From assembly GCA_037367405.1 (NCBI GenBank), contig JAZKJV010011605.1, positions 165,881-229,880 on the forward strand: 64,000 nucleotides of DNA, read 5' to 3'. The stretch's first letter is position 1; each line of letters opens with the position of its first letter. Under the pieces are notes generated by a model. The model had not been told where the DNA came from. It ran no database searches and saw only the letters and a program-made list of their open reading frames with translations. The translations under genes and the position numbers were made by a program. This document shows positions 25,385 through 37,300 of this stretch, piece by piece. Source of the DNA: Ottelia alismoides. Taxonomy: Eukaryota > Streptophyta > Magnoliopsida > Alismatales > Hydrocharitaceae.

Positions 25385-26434
25385 ATGCCAGCTCCAAATC
25401 ACTTGAAAGCACTACAATGTGTACATATGACTTATCATACTCAAGAGCAGGGGCACAACTCTCGTGGTCTCGTGAATCCTAGATGGAGTGCTAGTTCTTG
25501 TTCAATGAATAAGCCAGTGTATTCCGCAACTCTGTCAGTTGAGCGTAGCACTAAGGGAACAATCGATGAGTCCACGTCCCTAGTAAGATACTCGTCGAAG
25601 ACTCGTTGCGGTTTCGTTTAGATGATATGTACTTGTTCCCATGTATTCCCTTTGTGGTGGGTAAGCTGGGGGAAATGGATTGAAGTTGGAGTTGGGGTTG
25701 GTTGTTTGAGTTGACTGCTCTAGCAAAAATGATATGAATGTTGAGATGATGTTATTATTGTTTGAACTCAATAGCTAAATGATGGAAATATGTCTTGAAT
25801 AGTATGCATATTTATATACGTACATGATTAAAAACCCTAACGACTCATGTAAGTAAATGTAAAATTGATGGGCTCCTTTATATAATACTGTCACTTGTAG
25901 AGTACAAGTACTAGATTTTATGCAACTTATAATAAATATTTACTGGTGGTTTGGATAGTATACAATAATGATAAGAATAATAATGGAACATGAACATCCC
26001 TCTCTTTACTTGTTTACAATTTCTGCTTAGCGTAAAAATATCATGTTTTAGTTGTACTGAACTTTTTGCTCATACATACCTCTTTGAAAATCCATCCAAG
26101 TTTACATATTGTTGAGCAGCAATAGTGAATTAAGCTTCCACAGTTTATACCAGACCCATGGTACAATTTTACTTATAGAGTTGTACTAGTTATTGTTATG
26201 CTTTTGTAGCTTATGCAGTTTAAGTTTCTAGCCATGTAACAATATATTGTGGAAAATTTGTAAATTTATGAAATTTTGGGAACCATGAATATATAAATAT
26301 CATTGAGCATTTTATCATTTAATTTTCCTTCTTACATTCCAATATTAATCATGATATATGAATGTGGCTATTGCTGAATATCTGGATCCTAAGGAATTAT
26401 GTCCGACGCTCTCCCCTCAGGGCGGTACATCACA
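25385..26434 (+). repeat. Probable LTR ending next to an iMet primer site
   Basis: The sequence ends ...GGCGGTACATCACA at 26434 and is followed after two bases by a primer-binding site, which is the layout of an LTR 3' end. A TATA-like aatatataaatat lies near 26288. I cannot place the LTR start; the boundary given is where similarity to the preceding element stops. Confidence 0.4.
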
Positions 26435-26436
26435 AA

Positions 26437-26448
26437 TGGTATCAAAGC
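26437..26448 (+). other. Primer-binding site, initiator tRNA-Met type
   Basis: TGGTATCAAAGC differs from the canonical TGGTATCAGAGC by one transition. About 90 bases on, the frame MVPKRSYDARH at about 26554 resembles a gypsy gag start, but stops follow quickly and the element is lost by about 26750. Confidence 0.5.
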
Positions 26449-26862
26449 AAGGCTACTCCACTAGCCATTATTTACACGTTATGATTATTAATGATATTCG
26501 GATGCTAGGAACATATTAGAGTTTTCTGACTCTAATATATAGTCCGGCAAGAATGGTTCCCAAAAGATCCTATGATGCGAGACATTAGATATCTAATAAG
26601 GACAACCTAGGCGCCTAGTTGCTCGCCAGAGGGTCCCACATTTTCCAAGGGCCATGATGTAAAAATCCCAAATTCAATATTAGCAGGAAAGGCCCGATTG
26701 AAGGCAGCTTATGACTTTCCTAGGTAAATTACAAAAAGATTCCATTTATGCATCGATTTCCAATTTGGGAATCCATTTTTAGACCACTAATAAAAGTACA
26801 TAAAAAGGGTTATGGAAGTTTAAGAAACATGCACTTGAGATAATAACAAGTATTTGTCACAT

Positions 26863-27789
26863 TTGAAAAACAAGATATTTACACCCATATCCCTAAGTAG
26901 TTTCGTAATTAATATCTACCCCTCGGTAAACGTGAATTACACACATGACTTTGAATAAGTGCTCCATCATATACCCATATTAGTTTGGTCTGTTAACTCA
27001 ACCATACCATTAAGTTAATCTAACATATCCTCGATCCCACAGTTGAATTATATCGAAAGTTAAAAAAGGAAACAAACACCCCACCCTCCCCCTTCCTTCT
27101 CCAACCCTTCCCATTTCCTCTATCCACAACTCCCCCCCTCCAACAACCTCCCTCCTTTGTTGTTCGATGAGGGCATCAAGGCTCCCCTATGCATGTTGAA
27201 GCAGGCACTGACATGGTGATGGAGGGTTTAGATGTCTAAAGAAGGGGCATCTTCTGGGTGTGCACCTTCATCTTTCCAGACCGGTCGAAATAACATAGGA
27301 ATTTGAGGATGTGTGCACTGCTAACGAGGGACAGAGGAGGGCGGTGCGGAGGTACTATATGAAAGTGTTCCAGTCTCATCGCTTTTGTGGTTCGTAGAGG
27401 CGTAAGGACAGACCTGTAGAGAATGATGCAGAACCGTCGTCAGGAGAGGCTAATGGACTCACGTCATTGCCACTGCCAGAGCCCTATCCTCTACCATCTC
27501 CATCCCCTTCCACCGCCCGACGTCGTCCATGCACATCCTTGGCAAGCTTCATCGTGCACTAGGATGGTGGGCATATTTTGGATTTATAATTTTGTTCAAG
27601 GGATACAATTGTAAAAAATTGACAGATTTCATCAAAGTTAATAGAGAAAATGGATGGGACTTGACATGGTTATGTCATGTAAGGGTTAAGCATTATTCAG
27701 ACTTCTGGGTGTACTTCATGATTATCGAGGGTTACATAAGTAAATATGAAACTACTCAAGTTATGGGTGTAATATCCCTTGAAAAACAA
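26863..27789. mobile_element. Pack-MULE-like element with 11-bp TSD
   Basis: TTGAAAAACAA occurs directly at 26863-26873 and 27779-27789. Between them the ends are long imperfect inverted repeats: the left end (26874 onwards: GATATTTACACCCATATCCC) pairs with the right end read backwards (GGGATATTACACCCATAAC), and pairing continues for roughly 130 bases through agtagtttc, ccctcg, tgaattacac and gaataa blocks. A 9-11 bp TSD with long TIRs is the Mutator signature. The interior (27080-27560) is much more GC-rich and C-rich than its surroundings and has coding-like composition without an intact frame or a transposase, which fits a captured host fragment. Its source gene is not recognised. Confidence 0.65.
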
Positions 27790-29080
27790 GGTCCAAAATT
27801 AGAATTTTAAATTACAGATGGAGCTATTTTTTGTAATTTACCCATTTTTTTAGAAATATAATACATCCAAATTTCTCCCTGCATCTGCACAAAAGCCACT
27901 GGCCTGAGTACACTTTCCTTTCTGGAGCATATGGATGACAGCAAAACTAAGCTTTGGACGTTTGCTGTCTCGTACCAAAAGTAGCATAGACATCCCAAAG
28001 CACGTATTATTGCTCAGAGATCACGAGACGATTCTTTGCTTTTGTTTGGATTAGAGACCAAGACCACTGTTGCCATCTTTCTCTGCAAATTTCCAATGAA
28101 CTCCTGCCCATCTTAATTAGACAGATATGATTAACTCTAACTGTGCATGCCCATCTTAACAACCAGATATCCGATCCGATCGATGGACGAACATGCAACT
28201 AGATCCTCAAATGTACTATTAAGAACAATCATGATTTTTTTCCAGAAGAAGATGCTGATCGCTCGGTGATGATTGGAAACAGGAATATTGAGGACTCCTC
28301 ACTTCTTTCTCTCGAAAACCATTCATTTTTTATATATCACGTTCATCACGTGAGAATAAAAATGACCGCTGATTTACTACTCCTGAGGAATCCTTCGTCA
28401 GTGGTTGCATATGATTGACATTTCCGAACCTTTCGAGTTTTGACCTTTGAGGTTAACATGTTAAGAACAACCAGGATTTTTTCCCAGAAAGAAAACGACT
28501 TTAATTGAAGAAAATAACTGGAAGAAAATAGGATTCCTCACTTCTTTCTCTCATTCAAAACCGTTCACGAGACCTTTTACTTTGGACAGCTCTTAAGTTA
28601 TGGCATCTGCATTACGATTTAAGTGCTCTTCCACATTTCAGCTTTGACATGGATCTGGATCTGTTCTTGCAGATGCTGCGAGTTCATAAAAGGAGAAAAA
28701 GAGAAAACGAAAAAACAAAAGTGCGTGCATATGTGCTTCTGATATACAACTTTCAGTAGGGTAAAAATATATCCACGCAGAAAGATTAATTAAGGGGTGT
28801 TTATCCATTAAATAATCCAATGGAGAGTCACGTGCATCACAGTTTGCATGGGGTGGCCGGTGGGATGTTGGAAGAGGGAGGAGCCCACACGGAGAGGACT
28901 CGTCGCTGTCCTCCATAGGAATCCTATTTATAGATATGAATAGCTATATGAAAATACATATGTATTTAGATCTTTGATATTTATATGTTTACAGTCGGTG
29001 TTTGGTGCAAACATATGCTCACGTTTTTTTGGGAACTGATGTGTTGTTTCGGAGCTCTCTAGATATATAAAGGAAAAAAA
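27790..29080. other. Intergenic, with a short diverged duplication
   Basis: No gene is recognised. 28221-28350 and 28463-28575 are diverged direct copies (aagaacaa.ca.gattttttt, then tcctcacttctttctctc). On the minus strand 28926-28937 reads TCTATAAATAGG, a good plant TATA, followed leftwards by a GC-richer stretch with a 92-codon open frame (28638-28916) that has no family I know. An unannotated short minus-strand transcript is possible, but the evidence is only the promoter-like string. Confidence 0.3.
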
Positions 29081-29413
29081 AGGTTGTCCTTAGGGGTGGT
29101 CAACATAGCTACCTTGTTTTATTTTCTGATATTTTTTTTATTTTTTTTAAATAAAGTCATGTATTTTCATCACTGTATTATTTTAATACATCATTTCAAT
29201 TTCATGAGAAACAGAGACTCATATATTTTCCATCTAGAACGTGTAATTTTAACGGTCTTAGAATTGCTATAATCGACATGTTCTAGATGAATGACATATA
29301 AGTCTCTGTTTTTGACAAAATTTAAATGACATATTAGATGGATATAATGATAAAATACATACATTTTATAAAAAAATAAAAAACATCAAAAAATAGGATG
29401 AAAGCAGCCCCAT
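29081..29413. mobile_element. Foldback MITE, diverged relative of 48894-49283
   Basis: It has the same architecture as the element at 48.9 kb. The left end reads CCTTAGGGGTGG.CAACATAGCTACC against CCCTAGGGGGAGCTAACTTAGCTCC there. An internal aacagagactc is inverted as gagtctctgttt, and the end is GCAGCCCC. Its arms pair imperfectly (fitting tttcatcactgtattatttta against taaaatacatac). TSD not resolved. Confidence 0.55.
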
Positions 29414-30669
29414 CGAATTCATAAATAAAACCACCAGAATAGTTGGCTTTACATAACACTGAGTTGCATATTGCACGCCAAAACATATTTACGAAGAATG
29501 CAAAGAGAGTGTGAACATTGGTGGGCCACTATAAATCATTGTTCTGTGCGTCTTTTGATCGTTGTTTGGTTTGTAAATTGGTGATGTGGTTCATCCTCGA
29601 TAATAACTTATGAGGCAAATCTCATGCTTTTATAATTCGAAGAACATGAATCAATAGCAACCGACCTATAGAAAAGTTATAAAGATAAAAAGAATTACAA
29701 AAAAATTGGCCTAAGCAATGGATAAGTTAATATTTGCTGTAATATATTATGTAGTTGAATATATAACAAAGAATATTATTCATAACTTAATTATTTAAAT
29801 TACCCACGAATAAATTCCTCAACATGAATCATATAACGATTTTTGTTATTTTTTTCTTCTAATCATTGTTGATTTTGCATCAATTAATACAAATTATAAT
29901 GATTATGTCAATGGAAACATTGTCTTTTTTCCAAACATTTAGCAACAAATATGGCAGTCATTGCTAATTCAAATAACAAAAAAAATTTTGCAACATAACA
30001 AAAAAATAATTCTACAACGAATAATTTTCTCTGTTGTATATTTACCATAGGAAGATATGACAACAAATGTTCAAACTATTTGTTGCCGTAGCTCAAATTT
30101 GATATATTGAATGCCTATTAAGGTATTGCACTCGAATAATGGTTATTTGCTTCCCCATTAAACATCGAAACTCCAAATATAGTCCACAAATAAATCTTCA
30201 CAAAATGCGAGAGTATGTTACATATGACTGGAATACTGCTCGATAACTTAGACGTAAAATATTATAGGTGGTTATCATCCACTTATATTTGAACCTAACA
30301 AGTTGACATAGTCACTTTTCCACGATAACAGGTCAGATATATAGTCACATAATTATTGTTGAATAATTTCACTCATCTATATATTAACACATGTGATGTA
30401 TTTCTATATCAATCCATTTAGTCACTTGATAGTTAGCCATTAAAAAATAAACACGGAAATAACACCATTAGCAAAACTCGTCTTAAATGGAATCGTCACC
30501 ATTTATGAAAAAACGTACTAGGCTTTCTCCCGTTATAAGTAGGATTGGCTACATGATTCTTGCTGCAATCACCATTTATGATGGGAATAAATTTAAAACC
30601 TTCAAATTCGAGATAATATAAAAAATATATAATCTTGGGCCTTTTTAACAAGTCCAATATTGGTAACAA
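29414..30669. other. Intergenic AT-rich DNA
   Basis: I see no gene, RNA gene or recognisable transposon. The composition is strongly AT-rich with many short A or T runs. Confidence 0.4.
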
Positions 30670-31165
30670 AAATAAATTATAATTACTCACATGCCCCAGG
30701 ATCATCGCACCATACCATACAGTCATCGTTTTCCCCCATGTATCATAGCATACCATACAGTCATCTCCGTTAGATACATACACACAGACAAACACCCATG
30801 CGAACCATCTAGCGAAACCAATCATCATGACAATCGTGATGACATACCACACACCATCATCCCCACTTTTCACTCCCTCCTTTTCCCTTAATTGCTACAG
30901 TGGTCTTCTCTTCTCCTCCCTTCCTTCCCCTCCCCTTCCCACTTCACCTCCTCCCCATCTCACCTCCTTCCCTCGAAATTAGGGTTTCCCGCATAGATAT
31001 CGCACCGGATCCTCTCTACTTCTGCTCCCCGATCGATCTACGCGAGCTCTTCCTCCGATATCTCCGCGCGATTCGCGCGCCGTTGATGCTTGTTGTCGCC
31101 GATGGATCTCGATGCTTAGGGCTTGAGATCGGTCGCAATCAATCGGTCGAGTTGGATTCGTTACT
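30670..31165 (+). promoter_or_regulatory. Proximal promoter and 5' leader of the response-regulator gene
   Basis: A sharp rise in C+T and then GC content marks the transition into the gene. 30700-30760 contains two copies of accatacagtcatc. 30895-30980 is a long pyrimidine tract, a common plant core-promoter or leader feature (Y-patch like). No convincing TATA box is seen. The leader between about 30950 and 31165 contains agggtttcccgc and two upstream ATGs (see uORFs). The transcription start cannot be fixed from sequence alone. Confidence 0.5.
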
Positions 31166-31259
31166 ATGCAGAAGCTGCCCGGGAGTGGATTCGCGGGGGC
31201 GTGCAAGGTGGAGGAGGCTGCCGCCGCTGAGGAGTTCCCCGCTGGGCTTAGGGTTCTAG
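31086..31259 (+). other. Upstream ORF overlapping the main start
   Basis: An ATG at 31086 opens a 57-codon frame that runs out of frame across the main ATG (31166) and stops at 31259 inside exon 1. Because it overlaps the main start, ribosomes that use it could not re-initiate at 31166 in the usual way. Its use would reduce translation of the response regulator. It only matters if transcription starts upstream of 31086. Confidence 0.4.
31102..31119 (+). other. Minimal uORF (MDLDA)
   Basis: ATG GAT CTC GAT GCT TAG lies 47 bases before the main start, in a third frame relation to the longer uORF. Five sense codons; short uORFs of this kind are frequent in regulatory plant genes and can modulate translation. 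Confidence 0.4.
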
Positions 31260-31325
31260 TAGTGGATGATGACACCTCTTGCCTTAGAATTCTCGAGCAG
31301 ATGCTCCGCAAGTGCCGCTATCACG
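31166..31325 (+). CDS. Exon 1 of the type-B response regulator
   Basis: 160 nt, starts at ATG ([11 protein letters not shown]), covers the N-terminal tail and the first beta strand and helix of the receiver, ends phase 1 in the Val codon shared with exon 2 (donor CACG|GTTCGA). The start was chosen because it is the only in-frame ATG before the receiver core and gives the usual short N-terminal tail. Confidence 0.85.
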
Positions 31326-34300
31326 GTTCGATTTTTTGATACACGTTTGTTTTCTGTTGAAATCTCGTGATTTTAGTTGTTAGTTGGATCGTGTATTGGT
31401 ATATTTTCTGTTTCTGGCGAGACGTGGAACGATGGTGGAGATAAACAATGGTGGATTGATGAATTTAGTATCTTCGAATTGGTTTATGGAAGGTTGGCGT
31501 GCGAATTTAGAAACGCGATCTTCCAGAAGTTAAAGGGCTGTGTCGTGGAATGAAGTTCCGAGGTTTCTGGACGAGTTTTGAGTAGTTTATACTGAATGAT
31601 GCTTGAGTAAATCTGCTTGTATTTGAGGGAATCTGAAATTTGTAGTGATCAATTGTGTGTAGTGTACTTGGTAGGTGCGGTGATGTTTTATCCACATTAA
31701 TGGCGATAGGTTTTTGTTAGCTGGAATCCATAGAGACTCTGGAATTAGGATATCCATCGATATTGATTACATAAAGGCCCCCCAACTTACAACCCTCACA
31801 ATGCAAAAAAAAAACTAGTATTGGAGGAGGAGGTATTGATGTCGATTTTGATTTTATGTGATATCAAAGATCACCGTCTTATGCTACACCCACGAAGTCC
31901 AGAGCACCATGAATTTGCAATGTCTCTCCCACCATTGATCATAGGAGATGGTGTATTTCTTTATTCTTCATGGAGTTCAGGTGAAGGTTGAGAAAGGAGA
32001 TAGAACTGCGAAGGATTGTTGCTCTTGCTGGGATTGTTGCTCTTGCTGAGATTGTTAGACTTCACTGCCTTGAAGATGACCTTTCTCTTTTCGTATGCGA
32101 GTCATTGGGTCGGATGAGCATGCATGTGATTGTCAGGGAGGAGGATAGAAAACTGGAGATAGGTTGAAGGCTGCAGTTGAGGTAAAACCAGCTGAGTGGG
32201 ATGGTGTGTAAACCAGATTTTTCCACTTGCATGCGATTAACATGAGGAAAAAAGAACATGATTGAGAATCAATTTGTTGGCACCTAGGAGGTGGATGGAG
32301 ATGACACCATTGATATTACATTGTCTACCCACTTAAGCTTTGAAGAGGTGTTTCTCGAGCATTGAGGCTCTGGGTGCTTAGAGATGGAGTGCTGATTTGC
32401 CTCATGGTTGGGCTCTATGGGTGTGGAGTTTCTTGTAAGAGATCAGATGTCACCATTGAGGAGACATTCACTCATTGAGGAGGCGTTCACTACCCTGAAG
32501 TCACTGTACCATGAGGGGTTCCTAGGTCATGAAGAACTCCTGATACTCGTTTATAGGGAGTTTTGGAGCCTCTTTGGTGGGATGAGGTGGGTGTCCTTTG
32601 TCAAAGAGTTCTTAATATGTGACTTTGGATTTGATAACATTAAATGCGTCTTCCATTTCCTCCTTCCGAAAAGGATGATTATGGATTGCGTTGATGATTT
32701 CAAACCTGCGGCCTTATTACCCCCCTTGATCAATTTCATTGTAGCGAAGTTCTTCACTTTCCTCTGCATTAGTGGTATCATTGTTGAGGTGGTTTTCTAG
32801 TCTAGAGTGCCTTTAATGAATTATCAATCATGAAAAGTTGTGTTGGCATCTGAAGTGATTGCTTTGTGGAAGAGTCTGAGAACTCCTTGCTTATTATGTA
32901 AGGTTGATTTGTCTAAAGCCTATGATACTTTTCAGTGAAGCGCTGTCATGACAATATCCTTTATTTGGACAACCTTACATAGAGTTGACTTTTAAATTTA
33001 TGGATTGCTTAGATGAAGTGCTGTCATGACAACATCCTTTTATGTGTTGGTGTAAGTATGCGCAATTAGCTGGTCGATGGATCCAACCACAATGTGTCAT
33101 CTGGCAGTGCTACCTACTGCATTCCATACCTTTCATTCTTGTAGCTGATGCTTTAGTTATGGGGGCTATGGGCAGATGTTAGACTGGTCCATCGACTGAT
33201 TTTTCTGGTCGATTGTAACCTTCTTCTATAACTCCTCTTTGGATTGCACCCCGGACCATCATTCAATGGAGCATCATCAGTAACCACCAGGTTGACAGAT
33301 TCATAGATAATTGCACTTATCCACAATCTTCTCCACTTGAACTTCTTCCGGCTTAATTTCTTCTTGCAAAATCCCACCCTCTTTTTCTATTAGATCATCT
33401 TTATCTCCCTTTTCAAGTAGTGTATTTTTTCGTACCACTGCTGCTGTTGTAAAGACCTAAACCCATCAGTAGTATCCCATATCTAATGGTGGTTGCTGCT
33501 GAGTGTTCACGGCAGCTTTTTCTATAGCGGATGACAAGCAGAAAAAGGTGTGGGGAGGAGCTTCTACTGGTTAATAGGATCAACCAGCATTGGCTGCTGT
33601 ATCTGCCCAACAGTGGCAACCAAATCTGTTGTTGCAGTTACTTCACAGATATAATTGAAGCCAGCAGTTTCCTGTGCCCAGACTCATCAACAAGGGGTAG
33701 CTGCACCTGAGATTGTTCTTGATTCTGCTGCAATAGTCAGATGATTCTCAAAATGTTGGTGCAACTGTAAAGATTCAGAGATCTCCTTTTGAGGCTCCTT
33801 TGTATTTACTTTCAACCCTTTTGACTTCGTGATTTCCTCATCAATTTGATTTGTAACCAAAATAGCCTTTTAGTTTTGTATATCTTCTTCAATCACATCA
33901 ACACACTTGGTTTCCAACGGAATTCCATCACGTCCCATGTCTCTGCTTGAGAGTCCCCTCATGGAGACAACACCTTACTAGTAGCAGCAGCCCCATTAAT
34001 TTGTTGGCATTGTTGTATCTGTTATGGTTTTTATCGAAAATTGTAAATGCATTGTACTCCTATTGTAGGTAAAGCTTCATACTCCACTTGTCCGTAATCC
34101 ACCCGCTTCATTTGTTTCATTGTTTCACATCAATAAGTACCTAAACTTTCTCGGATATCCCTTGTCGATTAGCAGTTGCAATTTGTCTTCTCTAGCCTCC
34201 TCTCACATCCAATCGCACAACAGTGAAGACGACCCAACCTTTTGATTGTAACCTACTTCCCGTTACTTATCATCACAAAAGGGTCGGGGGGCTTGATTAC

Positions 34301-37300
34301 CATTAGATCAACTTCCACATAGAACCTCATGAACCGGGCCTAGCGAATTCCGTAGCATCCTTGTCGACACGTGAATTTTCTCATCACGCAAACAATAGAA
34401 TGGATATCTATTTAATTATGCATATGAACATTCAAATTGAGAAGTCTAATTGATGTGATATTTCTTAAATTGACGGTTCGAATCGAATCGAAACAATTGT
34501 GGATCTAAGGGTTTTTTAAAATCATGATTTTTATCCTAAATTATTTGGTCGGTTAATTTTATTTACGTTAAATAAATTGAGGTCGATTGTAATATCAGTC
34601 TTCTTAGTATATGAAATTAGTTAGAGTCAAATTAGAGTCATATTAAAGTCAATTAGGAGTCAATTAGGATTTTATTTAGTTTGAATTTGATTTTCTTTCT
34701 ATTTTTGTAATTTTCCCCTATTATATAAATGAAATGATAGTCTATTGTAAGGGGAGATCATGCTATGAGTTGCAAATTGAGTTGTGGTTTGGAGAGAGCC
34801 TCCACCATTATTTCCCTTCCCCAATTTTCTAGGATTTCTCCCATTGGACATGTGAGTCCACGACGAGCCATTATGTAGTAAATGTTATTGTTATTAACTC
34901 CTTAATCTGAAATGAAGAATAACTAATTTGCATAATAAGTCCCTTAGTATAATTAAGGTTATGTACCATGATCATCTTGATAATCATACAACGGTTGATT
35001 CAATGGTTGAATCATAGAGGCTGGTGCTTGTATGATATCTATAGAGTTAGATTGATGACTCATCAAGCTCCGTCAAATGATTGTTAAGAGATGATCTCTA
35101 GCCTGAGAAGGAGATGGCAATCCTTCTCTAAAAGCTGATATCTGATCGACCTCTTGATGTAGGTCCGCTACATAGGAATAGTGATTCGAATGTGTCAGAT
35201 AAGTTAGGTCAAAGAGTTGACTCAACGAGATTGAGATAACCAAGATCTATGTTGTATTCTGTCATGATATATGCATGCATCCTCTGACCGGAGATAGATA
35301 TATTGCTACATGTATGAATATGTACATTTGGCAGATCGTTAGGTTGATGATCTAATCAAGGTTTATAAATCGACGAACTGGTGTGCTTATAAGGGTATAT
35401 GAGTAATACGATCTCTCAAAGGGATCATACAGCTGGAAGATATGAGCTCACTCATGAAATATTGAGTCCAATCAAATTCCATGCATGGTCGTCTTGCTTT
35501 GGAAGCATGATAAGAATTTGCAGGTATGATATATGCTTTTGCAAAGCATATAACCGATACCAACTCCTAATGACCAAATGAGAAATTTAATGATAAAACC
35601 CAGAAGAAGACGGTTTAAAAGTGATCTAAAACTTCGGGTTTATTCCAGATCTTCCAGCATGCAGGATGTGCGGATATTAGGAATGTTCAAGGGTGATGTG
35701 ATCATAAACGACTGTATAATCATGACACTTCCATTTCGAGGGAGTGATGAAACATGTTTGGATTTTAGCGACTCCTCTCAATAGAGAAGTAATCTAATCT
35801 TAGTCCAAATATTGGACATTGATCTGAATACGATTCAAATGCAATGAGAAGATTAGATTTACGGTTTTGATTTAATCAAATATCTATGAGAGGTTCCCAA
35901 GATCTGAATTTGAGATATGATTTCAACATTCAAGTCACTATACGTAGAATGTACAATCGACCAGTCCTTATCTCTATGTATCTGCGGAGAAAGCGCATTA
36001 TTTTTGAAATAGTTCAAGAATAATTCCATTGTTGAATCATGTATTTGATCATTGAAGAACTGATAATTAAATTTGATTTTTAATAATATAAATATGATTC
36101 ATATTATTTAGATATATGAGAATGGAGATCCAATATAATTAAATATGATTTAATTATCAAGGATATGAATAATGTTGATAACACTATCCATATTAATCAT
36201 ATATTATAAATATGATTTATAATATATTTTAGAGAGCTAATTGTAAACAATATTTATGAATTAAATGTTGATGTGAATTGGATTCGCATTGGATAATTAA
36301 CTGGAAATACAATTTACATTTTATTTTGAATGTGTGAATATGATTCATATCTTTTCAATGGCATGATTGAAATATTCAAAAATTAATTTAGCATTATTTT
36401 TGTGAATTAATTTGCAACAAAAGTTGTTGCAATAATTGAAGGATTATGTGAGATATAAAATCTCACATAATTGGAAGAGAGAGTCACCTTCCTAATATGG
36501 AGGATGGATGACCACCCTTGACTAATTCAAGGTAGCTGTCCCCTCCATAATGGAAGGTGGCTAGCCTCCTTTCTTATCCTTCTTTGCATATTGATTTAAT
36601 TGATTTAATTATATTGATAATTATCCAATATATTTAATTTAAATTAATTGTTATTGCATTTTTATGCAACAAAATCATGGCCAATGAATAAAAACACAAA
36701 TCAATCTCAACCACTGATTTTGTATTGCACATGGATTGTGATCCATGGACTTCCAAAATACTATAAAAGAAGAGGCAACCCTAACTCTTCTTTTGTGCAA
36801 CAGATTGCAATAGAACTCTCTATCTCTCATTCTCATCTCATACCACCCCTGCCTTCCACCCCTTGACTTAGAGAGAATCGTCGTCGTCTCTACGCTATAG
36901 TGCCGTCACTTCGAGCGCTCGTGGATCTTCGTCTTTTGCGGTGCTCATTGCTCGTGAAGAAGACGTCAGATTTCGTGAGATGAAATCAGGAGCCTCATTG
37001 CTTGGATCTTCATCTTGGATTGTGAGAAGCAAGACCCTAAATGTCGGTTTCGATCACCAAATTCGGTATCGATCAAAACAGAATTTCGGTGTAATTTCGG
37101 TGGAATTTTGACTAGAATTTCGGCTATTTCGGTCATTTTTTGTACTAGGACCCCCATATTTCGGTCATTTCGGTTGAATTTTGATTTCGAATGGATATCG
37201 ATATTCGATAGAAATTCGACCGAATTTTGCTGAAATTTGAGGCCATGGCGAGAAGCATACGTCTCATTAACACGCTCACAAATGTCTCCTCCATCGGGTT

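Noticed and set aside
30900..31259. 119-codon open frame across the gene's leader as a separate protein
   Set aside because: Most of it lies in the pyrimidine-rich promoter/leader and its last part is the uORF; no independent evidence of a protein.
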